A stretch of 21,416 nt of DNA, taken from IMG/VR virus record IMGVR_UViG_3300044825_001472, positions 1 to 21,416 of that record. The stretch is one strand, 5' to 3'. A program made the position numbers and the translations under genes. This document shows, in pieces, positions 1 to 7,062 of the stretch; position 1 is the first letter of the stretch, and the number at the start of each line of letters is the position of its first letter. Under the pieces are notes generated by a model that worked only from the letters and a program-made list of their open reading frames with translations, made no database searches and was not told where the DNA came from. Source of the stretch: a virus.

Positions 1-785
1 CTGCTGCGGGATGTGGCGAGCATCATGTATTCGAATGATGTGCCTGCCTTTGCGATCAGTTTCGCGTTGCCTTTAATCGTGAGGTTGTTGCGCGGAATTG
101 TGATCGCGGCGCTGATGACGCATACGCCTGATATCTCTATGGTGCTGTACTCGGCTGCGGCATCTATCGCGGCCTGAATCGCTGCAGTGTCGTCTGCCAC
201 CCCGTTGCACACTGCACCGTAATCGCGTACGTGGATCGTGTCGCCCATTTTTGCACTTGCTTCACGCTCGACCGCGCCGGTGCCAGATTGTAAAAACGTG
301 CCCGCCGACACGGTCGACGAAACGGCTTCGAGCGCCGTGCCTGCAGCGTTCCACCGGATATACTGCGACGCGCCGGGGGGGGGGAACGCTAGTCCTGCCA
401 AGGTGGTCGCTATAGACAGCAATGGCGCTCGGCCGATCTTCTCGGCCACTTGCTGAATCTGCATCGCCAGCGAATCGAGGTCTCGGTTTACGGTATCAGA
501 GCGAAAGCTCCCCGCATTCTGATAATCGAACGCAGTACGGCCGTAGTCCATGTCGCGCATGATGATGACTTCTGAATCAGCGGGTGGCGTATCAGTGAAA
601 ACGACGTTTCCGCCGTCTTCTTCGTCGACGCCCGTAACGGTGTAATCAGTGGTGAGCACCTGCAGATCCTCGTCGACATAGACGAGCAGGTCTGCAGAGG
701 ACAGGATTCTGAAGGGGTATGCGAAGGTGTCAGACGAGCCCGACGCGGTGTAGGTGACTCTGGTGTCTTGTGCTGGTACCGTCAT
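1..785 (-). CDS. Tailspike / tail fibre, T7-fibre-like N-terminus plus pectate-lyase-like domain (3' part outside window)
   Basis: Host-recognition protein attached to the tail, probably a polysaccharide-degrading spike. The frame is open from the ATG at 785 to the window edge, giving 261 residues with no stop. Residues 1-120 resemble the T7 gp17 N-terminal anchor: TYTASGSSDTFAYPF near the start, then DYTVTG, then RDLDSLAMQIQQVAEKIGRAP. A linker containing PPPG (135-138) and GTGAVERE follows. Residues 186-210 carry VRDYGAVCNGVADDTAAIQA, the typical opening of the pectate-lyase-3 right-handed beta-helix found in many depolymerases. The strand is minus; the start lies 20 bases after the terminase stop and is preceded by GAGGG at a good distance. 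The linker prolines are encoded by a ten-C run (see the separate entry). The missing C-terminal part would hold the rest of the helix, so substrate and catalytic residues cannot be judged. Confidence 0.9.
   Translation of the reverse strand, partial: MTVPAQDTRVTYTASGSSDTFAYPFRILSSADLLVYVDEDLQVLTTDYTVTGVDEEDGGNVVFTDTPPADSEVIIMRDMDYGRTAFDYQNAGSFRSDTVNRDLDSLAMQIQQVAEKIGRAPLLSIATTLAGLAFPPPGASQYIRWNAAGTALEAVSSTVSAGTFLQSGTGAVEREASAKMGDTIHVRDYGAVCNGVADDTAAIQAAIDAAAEYSTIEISGVCVISAAITIPRNNLTIKGNAKLIAKAGTSFEYMMLATSRS
375..384. repeat. Homopolymer run of ten G (ten C on the coding strand) inside the tailspike gene
   Basis: This is the longest single-base run I found in the window. It supplies the end of a Phe codon and three Pro codons at residues 134-137 of the tailspike. 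The frame on both sides is coherent with ten bases: the anchor-like N-terminus and the pectate-lyase-like part are only joined at this length. One base more would bring a stop within about 40 codons; one base less gives a stop after roughly 70 codons. Such tracts are known slippage sites in DNA replication and transcription. Confidence 0.9.
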
Positions 786-805
786 TTGCCCTCGCGTTGC
801 GCGGG

Positions 806-2398
806 CTATGAGTGGTCGATCTGGTATTCAAATCCGCCCGCGTCTGGTTCCCAATGGTCGCGTTTTGGGCTATTCGATTTCCTTAATAAATGACCAACGC
901 CCAGTCGCACCGGGGTGGCTTTGATAGCCCCGGCACCCGAGTCGAGATAGTCATCGGGCTGGTCTGTAACGGCGGGGTTGAAATCCTTCATCTGATCCCA
1001 CAGGGGGCCGTTCAGCACGTCGACGTGAGCCCACAGGAACTGTGACGACAGCGGGGCCTCGATGGCGTCAAGGATCCGTTTCTGCTTGTTGGTCGTTTGG
1101 AACTGCTCGATAACAGCACACGCAATATCGCGTTTTGCCAGATGAGCACGCAGCGCCGCCGGCACAAATCCGCCTGGCCCGTTCGTTTCTACCGTCACTG
1201 AGCCCAGCGAATACCGCGCAACATGATCGCAGACTTCCTTACATTGGGCGTCAAGATCCCCGGAAAGACCTGCGCACACATGCCAGTACAATCGCCCCAG
1301 GCTATCGGTGAAGATGACCGACAGCGCAGACGCGTCGGATTTCAGCTTGCCCAGTGACACATCCCAGTACGTTGATGCGCCTACAACCTGCACGCCACCC
1401 AGGAACATCGCTGCATCGTCGTTTGCCGTCACGATCCGGGGCTGCATGTCATAAGCGAGCAGGCGCTCAGGATCCAACCGAACAGAGCCAATAGGTTTGC
1501 TGTGTAGCTGGTACTGCGAATCCCACTCGTTGATCGTGCGGCACTCTTTGCGCCGATTTATCAGCTCCTTGTGCGTGAATCGCTTCGGCCATGCGCACCC
1601 GGCATAACAGTCGATTATTGCAGCGGGGGGGTCGGCAAATTCAATGGAGCCGTTTTGGTACCGGTAATCCTTGCCATGTTCAAGCACCCGAGTAAATTCG
1701 CCGATCCCGGCAAATACTATTTCCGGCAAAAATGGTATGACAAACTCGCGCACGCTGCCCGGCTCTATTCGAAGTTCATGCTCAAACATTTTGATGGTGA
1801 GGCAGTCCGCACCCATGCGCTCGACTTCGTCATATAGCGAATCATGCGTGTGAGGGGTGCCGATGTAGAGCTTCCTTCCGCCAGGCACAAGGATGTGTGT
1901 CTGCTCGCTCAAGCGATACCGCATTTTCGCCCTCGCCTCAGGGGTGGCTATATTGCGCGGCACCTCGACGTCGTCGTTCTGCACCTCGTCGGCACGCGAG
2001 CTTGTGATGTTTGATGTAATGCCTGCTGCCTGCATGGACGGGTTACGCTCATCGGTCGATCCTGGCACCCACCAGAATGCGACGTCGCCCCGCATGCCCT
2101 GCGCCAGGTGAGCGGTCAACGGGTGCTTTGATATGACCGACTTGGTGTCGCGGCTGGTTTTGTATGCCGTGCCGTCCTGGTCGCCTTGGTGCAGGATACG
2201 AAACGTTTGGTCGAGGTAGTACAGCCACGCATTATACACGGCCAATATCGTCGACTTACCGAATCCGCGAAAGCACCGCAACACGGCCACGTCGCCCCGA
2301 TGCTCAAGCCAGTGGCAGGCCGCAATATGGATGTCCGGCACATCCCACCGCATGCGATCTGCCCACATCATGAAGAACGCGGCGAACGATACTTTCAT
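806..2398 (-). CDS. terL: Terminase large subunit (T7 gp19-like packaging ATPase/nuclease)
   Basis: DNA-packaging motor that binds the connector, pumps DNA into the prohead with ATP and cuts concatemers. The 530 residues hold an N-terminal ATPase with Walker A RGFGKST at 44-50 and a T7-type Walker B segment SSRADEVQNDDVEVP at about 133-147. A C-terminal RNase-H-fold nuclease follows, with likely metal-binding acids in WDVSLGK (D346), VETNG (E404) and PDDYLDSGAGA (D483/D486). The motif order matches gp19-type terminases, and the length is slightly below T7 gp19. Between the two domains, residues about 220-268 form a beta-strand-like insert (see findings). The ATG overlaps the stop of the small subunit (TGATG), so the pair is probably translationally coupled. 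The tailspike gene follows after 20 bases. Confidence 0.96.
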   Translation of the reverse strand: MKVSFAAFFMMWADRMRWDVPDIHIAACHWLEHRGDVAVLRCFRGFGKSTILAVYNAWLYYLDQTFRILHQGDQDGTAYKTSRDTKSVISKHPLTAHLAQGMRGDVAFWWVPGSTDERNPSMQAAGITSNITSSRADEVQNDDVEVPRNIATPEARAKMRYRLSEQTHILVPGGRKLYIGTPHTHDSLYDEVERMGADCLTIKMFEHELRIEPGSVREFVIPFLPEIVFAGIGEFTRVLEHGKDYRYQNGSIEFADPPAAIIDCYAGCAWPKRFTHKELINRRKECRTINEWDSQYQLHSKPIGSVRLDPERLLAYDMQPRIVTANDDAAMFLGGVQVVGASTYWDVSLGKLKSDASALSVIFTDSLGRLYWHVCAGLSGDLDAQCKEVCDHVARYSLGSVTVETNGPGGFVPAALRAHLAKRDIACAVIEQFQTTNKQKRILDAIEAPLSSQFLWAHVDVLNGPLWDQMKDFNPAVTDQPDDYLDSGAGAIKATPVRLGVGHLLRKSNSPKRDHWEPDAGGFEYQIDHS

Positions 2399-2745
2399 CA
2401 GTGCGTATTATCTTTCGGCCTATAGGGTTGCGTCGGCTTGCGATACTTCTCGGCGAGGCCACCACTCAATGCATCGGCGACCTTCTTCTCGTACTTCTTG
2501 ATAGTCTTCTCGATGCTCTTGTCCTCGCCGGTAGTGACCGACGTAGAGCCACGACGGGCTAGCACGTTTTCCATCTTCTCGTACAGTGCGAGCTCCGCCG
2601 CCTTGATCTTGATCGTCCAATAACGGTCTGACCGAGTGTCCCCGTTTTCCCAGCCTGCCCACTGCTCAATGGGTTGCTGATCAAGAAACTGATCGAGCAC
2701 GGTCTCCTGCATTTCTTCCAAGCGTTTTCTTTGGTCGTCTCTCAT
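2398..2745 (-). CDS. terS: Putative terminase small subunit
   Basis: Probable DNA-recognition subunit of the packaging terminase. I call it from its size (115 residues), its highly charged helical composition and its position directly before the large subunit with a one-base stop/start overlap. The N-terminal half contains EEMQETVLDQFLDQQ and a Trp-rich WAGWENGD stretch. The middle, from about residue 45, reads as one long helix running to KKYEKKVADALSGG. The basic, proline-containing tail ends in PTQPYRPKDNTH. No classical helix-turn-helix is obvious. T7 gp18 is shorter (89 residues) but holds the same role. The start is preceded by CCGGAG at about nine bases, shared with the end of the previous gene. 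Function rests mainly on context. Confidence 0.75.
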   Translation of the reverse strand: MRDDQRKRLEEMQETVLDQFLDQQPIEQWAGWENGDTRSDRYWTIKIKAAELALYEKMENVLARRGSTSVTTGEDKSIEKTIKKYEKKVADALSGGLAEKYRKPTQPYRPKDNTH

Positions 2746-2751
2746 GCTGCG

Positions 2752-5238
2752 TTACTCCGGCAAAACGTCGTCAGGTTGCCACCAAAATTCTTGCCCGTAG
2801 TTTTTGCGGGCATTCGATTTCACGCGCGACAAATACCCAGGCGAAAGCGCTTCCTGTACCTGGTTGAAAAACACATGATCAGTAATCGCTTTCGTGTACC
2901 ACAAGTTGGCGAAGGGGGTGTGCGATTTGGCAAAACGAAATGCCATCGCGCCCGCGTCCTCGCCCTCTTTGTGCTTGATGTTCCCATAGATCGAATACAG
3001 CGATTCAACGTCGCCAAGCATTGGGCCGCCGAGAATCCCTGCAAAACTGCTGCCGTATTGCGTCTGGTCGGCAAGGATAAAATCGCCGTAAATGCCGAGC
3101 CCGCCGCCCTTCAGGAAAGCGCGTTTCCAGAAATCGAAGTTGTCGATATCCTCCGGCTCACGACCTGACATAATTGCTCCAAGCTGCGTAGCCATCGCCC
3201 CGAGCACGGTAGTGGACAGCATCAGCATGCCGATGTACTTCACCTTGCCTGCACCTGGTTGTGCCAATCCCCGGCGCCAATGCCGCATGGCCATCGCCAC
3301 CGAGAACGACTTGAACTGCCAAAACGAGCGGCGAATCTCACTGCCGAGAGTACCTTTCGCCCCATCGCCAAACATGAATGCCTTCTCGCGCGCCCCCGGT
3401 TCAATGATTGCGACCGAGGTTTCGGACAGCACATGCCCCATCAGCTTGGTTGCAGCTTGGTCACGCAAGCGCTGCGGTGTGGTGCCGTTCGCTTGGGCAA
3501 GTGCGTCGAGGTCAGCATCTGAAATCCGGTAAATCGATTCAGCGGTCAGCACCGTGTCGCCTGCGCCGCGAAAGTCTTCAGGCTGTGCCAGTCTCCATAC
3601 CGACCAATCGAGATCGGTAATGCCGGCACCACGAAGCAGACGGGCATCCTCCGGCAACAGGTCGGCAAGGGTTTGTGCCGTGCGTGTCATGGTGCCGAGC
3701 GTGTCGAGCATGACCGAGCCAAACGCCCTTTGTGCGCCTTCCATTAGTGCATTCATGCCCGACAGCTGCATGACCTTTTCTGCCATCTTGTTGGAATATT
3801 TCGCCAGTCGGCTTGATACCTCGGCAACGTCGCCCAATCCATCAGCGCCCCAGCGAGACAAGCTGCCCAGCATCTGCTCTACGCCCAGGCCAGCACGCCG
3901 CGCGAGGACGCGGTGCTCAGGGTTAGCAGGGTTCAGAAACTTGATCTCATTGCTGAATATCTTGGCCACCGGCAAACGGTTCATGCCGGCAACGGTCGCC
4001 ATGCTGCCCTGGTCGGTAATGGATGTGATCGCCGCCGATCCCAAACGAGCGGCGACGTTAAGCGACCGATACGCCGCAAAGTTGTCGGCCAGTCGACGCG
4101 AAACCGGTGGGGGCCTGACGCCTGCGACCTCCGCATAAAGCCCCTCGATTTTGGTGCGCTCTTTCTGGATGCTTTGCTCATCGACAGGGTTTGCCATGGT
4201 TGCCGCTTTCTGCTCGCGGTCCAGGAAAAGCTTTAGCGTGTTGGTAGGGTTTGGCCCCAGGTTCTCAACGAGCGCAATGTCCTTCGACATTCCGTCGATA
4301 TGCCCGAGCATAGTATTGATCAGATCCCGCTCGCCGAACTCCTGCTGATACCTGATCCACGCGTCGCCATCGCGGAAATGTACCTGCCGGTGCTCGCTGC
4401 CCCTGTTTGCCCTGGCACCGGTGCCGCCACTCTTGCCTGGTTCCAGCTTGTTGACGCCATTGGTTGCAAGCGTTGCCCAGGTCGATTCCAGAAAATCGGT
4501 GAACTGCACGTCCGACATGCGGGTGCCGTCCGGATTGGTGTACTTGTTGCGATCCAGCAACGGCCGCACGAAGTTTACCCATGCCGAAATCCCTGCCGTC
4601 GCGATCTTGTGTTGTGAGTGCGAGTGCGGCACACCCCAATCTTCAAGGTGTCCAATGTTCCCGCCCGCACTATTGAAACGTTGCCGGTTCTGCTCGGCAA
4701 TGTCGCGGAAGGCTTGCGCCACGCGAGCGGCATCGGCGTTGCCAGTGCGTTGACCGTGGGCCTCGCGCACAATGTCTTGTACGCCCTGGTCTGTACCGAA
4801 TAGACGCCAGCCCGCCCCGTTGTTGTCGTCCATGGCATCGGCCAGTCTCGCCACGCCATAGGCGCGTATTGCTCTGCGCTGCGCCTCGATGGACATAACG
4901 CCAGACTTCTGGTCGGCATCGAAGGCCATCAGACGATTCAGCACGCCCATGCCGCCATGCGGTGAGGTGCTGATCATGTCCTCGATGCGTTGGTGCGCCA
5001 ACACGGTCAATGCGGCGTTGCGCTGCTTGAGTGCTACCTCAGCCTGCAAACGCTGCCCTGCAATGGTCGCCGCTTGCGTCAATCGCTGCGCCTCAGTCAT
5101 GCCGGCGAACGCTGCCGGATCCTGTGACTGCAGCTGACGCATAGCGAGCCGCAAATTCTCCATGATCTGCTGATCTTCTGCCGCCCGTAGTGGTCGCCCG
5201 ATTGCCTGTTGAACTGCTTGAACGCAACGCGGTTTCAT
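2752..5238 (-). CDS. Large internal virion / DNA-ejection protein (C-terminal gp16-like)
   Basis: An 828-residue mostly helical protein and the last of four ejection-module genes, in the place where T7 has gp16. Such proteins sit in the capsid core and are released into the cell envelope to build the DNA channel. The N-terminus is rich in Gln and Ala helices (IMENLRLAMRQLQSQ). Around residues 640-660 it has FWQFKSFSVAMAMRHWRRG, a pattern I associate with the large ejection proteins of podoviruses. A hydrophobic helix (MLMLSTTVLGAMATQLGAIM, 671-690) follows, then a glycine-rich segment GGGLGIYGDFILAD near 711-724. I see no clear lytic transglycosylase domain. The ATG directly follows the stop of the preceding gene (TAAATG) with GGGGG in front, and the two may be halves of what other phages encode as one chain. 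Confidence 0.78.
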   Translation of the reverse strand: MKPRCVQAVQQAIGRPLRAAEDQQIMENLRLAMRQLQSQDPAAFAGMTEAQRLTQAATIAGQRLQAEVALKQRNAALTVLAHQRIEDMISTSPHGGMGVLNRLMAFDADQKSGVMSIEAQRRAIRAYGVARLADAMDDNNGAGWRLFGTDQGVQDIVREAHGQRTGNADAARVAQAFRDIAEQNRQRFNSAGGNIGHLEDWGVPHSHSQHKIATAGISAWVNFVRPLLDRNKYTNPDGTRMSDVQFTDFLESTWATLATNGVNKLEPGKSGGTGARANRGSEHRQVHFRDGDAWIRYQQEFGERDLINTMLGHIDGMSKDIALVENLGPNPTNTLKLFLDREQKAATMANPVDEQSIQKERTKIEGLYAEVAGVRPPPVSRRLADNFAAYRSLNVAARLGSAAITSITDQGSMATVAGMNRLPVAKIFSNEIKFLNPANPEHRVLARRAGLGVEQMLGSLSRWGADGLGDVAEVSSRLAKYSNKMAEKVMQLSGMNALMEGAQRAFGSVMLDTLGTMTRTAQTLADLLPEDARLLRGAGITDLDWSVWRLAQPEDFRGAGDTVLTAESIYRISDADLDALAQANGTTPQRLRDQAATKLMGHVLSETSVAIIEPGAREKAFMFGDGAKGTLGSEIRRSFWQFKSFSVAMAMRHWRRGLAQPGAGKVKYIGMLMLSTTVLGAMATQLGAIMSGREPEDIDNFDFWKRAFLKGGGLGIYGDFILADQTQYGSSFAGILGGPMLGDVESLYSIYGNIKHKEGEDAGAMAFRFAKSHTPFANLWYTKAITDHVFFNQVQEALSPGYLSRVKSNARKNYGQEFWWQPDDVLPE

Positions 5239-7059
5239 TTAGCCCCCTAAGTAGCACGTTACTGCAGCCATGAATCCTTCGGCCTCTTTCTTGGCCTGCT
5301 GCATTTCTTGTTCGATTTGTTTCCACGCCTCGCGCACATCAACGATCATCGGGTTAGCCTCGTCGCCGAGGTCGATCACTGCCCCTGCTGGCTGTCGCTC
5401 GATGGCTGCGCGGGCTGCTGCGATTTCCGGTTCCTCGGCTGCTGCCGTTTTCCCGACGGGACTTCCCGTCTTACCGTCGGCTTGCGTAGGTGTGGTGGTA
5501 TCCGGTTCAGCTCTGGTGGCTGGCGCATCTGCTCTGGCGGTATCGGCAACGGGTGCAAGCTGGCGTGCTGCCTCAACAGCCCGAATGTAGGCAGGCGTGC
5601 GTTTGTATTGCTCAATGCGGGACAGCATGGCCTCGGCCTGTGCTGACGTGTCGTGCTTGGAGAGACGGTCTTCGATGGCCTTGATGCGCTCGTCGATGGG
5701 TGCGAGATCCTGCGCGCGGATGTCCTCTGCCAGCTTGAGCGCTTCTTTCACCTTCTTGCGGGTGCCCTTCAGCGCATCTTTGGCCGTGTCCTTGTAGGAT
5801 GATGCTGGCGTGTCGACGATGGCCTGCCGTTTTTGCTGCAAGTCTGCGAGCTCGGCAGTGAGTTGCTTCACCTCACCCCGTTTCAGCTTTTCACCCGCGA
5901 TAGGCAACAATGCGTCATAGGCGACTTGGATGTCATCAGGTGTCGCAAAGTCGACGTTATCCTTGAACGTGTCTTTGCCGAATAGCTTTGACGCCTCGTT
6001 GACGATGGCATCGGCTTCGGAATACTCGCCCAACAAGGAGCGCAATGTCGGCACCACTGTCGCCTCTGGCACATCAGCGCGCGGCATGAACGAAGCACCT
6101 TCGATATGCGCAGCTACGTCGACCGGCTCGTTCCGCATCATCTGCTCGAGTGCCGTGTTCATGGCGTTGTTGTGCATGGCGAGATCGACGTCGCTTGCCG
6201 GTCTGCCTGGTGCCGATTCGTCCCAGTTGCGAGCAGCGTTCGCGGTGAGCAGTGCGGCGCGTTCCTCGGGTAGCAGTCTAGTTTGTGGGGGTGGCGTGTC
6301 ACCCGGGGCGGTTGTGTCTGCAGGTTTTGGCCCGTAGTGTGCGACGGCGCCGAAGGCGGCACCCATCAGCACATCAATGGCGCGCGCTTCCAGGTCAAAG
6401 GGGTTGAACTGTTTTGCCTGCTCGGTGTATCCGCCCTGCTCGAGCACGGCCTGCGATGCTGCAGCGGCAGGAACGTTTGTGGCAAGGTTACCAGCAGCGC
6501 CCGACGCCATCTTTGCGCCGAGAGACGTGCCGACCGTGCCCAGCCTGAAACCGACTGCAGTCGCCAAGCCCTGGGCGCCTCCGACCATTTGTGCCGTCGT
6601 AGAGTCGACACCTTGATCGACGAGCTCGGCTGCAGTGCCAACTTGCTGACGCAGCATCATCAGCGCAGGATGGCCACCGGTAGCTGCCAGTTGAACAATC
6701 CCACCAGCAACAGGCCCGAGCACGCGACCCGCTGCCCCGGTGGCTGCAGGTGATGGCTTCCAATACTCGACCGCTGACTTGGTGACATCGTCGACCGCTT
6801 CAAAGTACCGATCGGCCATAGAGCGGCTCGACAGGTTATCGGCGCCCATGACTTTATCGAGCACGACAGGAATCGCCCCGCCTGCGATGGCCACCGATCT
6901 GCCTGCCGCTGCCAGCTCAGACATGAACAAGCCACCTGTGCCGGCAAACATTCCAGGGTCTGCGTTTTCGTCGATCTGCTCAGGCGTAGCAACATTCTGC
7001 TGCATGTAACCCTGCAGCTCACGCTGGCCCCTGGTGTCGAGCTCAAAACCAAACGACAT
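5239..7059 (-). CDS. Internal virion protein, glycine/alanine-rich hydrophobic N-half and coiled-coil C-half
   Basis: A 606-residue protein, third of the ejection-protein genes. No enzymatic motif was recognised. Residues 47-72, 104-128 and 158-205 form Gly/Ala-rich weakly hydrophobic segments (for example GRVLGPVAGGIVQLA and GAQGLATAVGFRLG), which fits a protein that inserts in or crosses membranes during DNA ejection. A PPPQTRLLPEERAAL linker follows near 255-270. Residues about 395-500 are charged helices with coiled-coil character (LTAELADLQQKRQAIVD, IDERIKAIEDRLSKH). After that comes a Thr/Ala/Asp-rich low-complexity region and a final helix. The start has GGGGAG upstream and lies three bases after the previous stop. 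Position and composition agree with an internal core protein; the exact T7 counterpart is uncertain. Confidence 0.72.
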   Translation of the reverse strand: MSFGFELDTRGQRELQGYMQQNVATPEQIDENADPGMFAGTGGLFMSELAAAGRSVAIAGGAIPVVLDKVMGADNLSSRSMADRYFEAVDDVTKSAVEYWKPSPAATGAAGRVLGPVAGGIVQLAATGGHPALMMLRQQVGTAAELVDQGVDSTTAQMVGGAQGLATAVGFRLGTVGTSLGAKMASGAAGNLATNVPAAAASQAVLEQGGYTEQAKQFNPFDLEARAIDVLMGAAFGAVAHYGPKPADTTAPGDTPPPQTRLLPEERAALLTANAARNWDESAPGRPASDVDLAMHNNAMNTALEQMMRNEPVDVAAHIEGASFMPRADVPEATVVPTLRSLLGEYSEADAIVNEASKLFGKDTFKDNVDFATPDDIQVAYDALLPIAGEKLKRGEVKQLTAELADLQQKRQAIVDTPASSYKDTAKDALKGTRKKVKEALKLAEDIRAQDLAPIDERIKAIEDRLSKHDTSAQAEAMLSRIEQYKRTPAYIRAVEAARQLAPVADTARADAPATRAEPDTTTPTQADGKTGSPVGKTAAAEEPEIAAARAAIERQPAGAVIDLGDEANPMIVDVREAWKQIEQEMQQAKKEAEGFMAAVTCYLGG

Positions 7060-7062
7060 ACG

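Noticed and set aside
1625-1631. Run of seven G inside the large terminase gene
   Set aside because: It encodes Pro-Pro in an intact frame and is of a length common in GC-rich genes, unlike the ten-base run in the tailspike.
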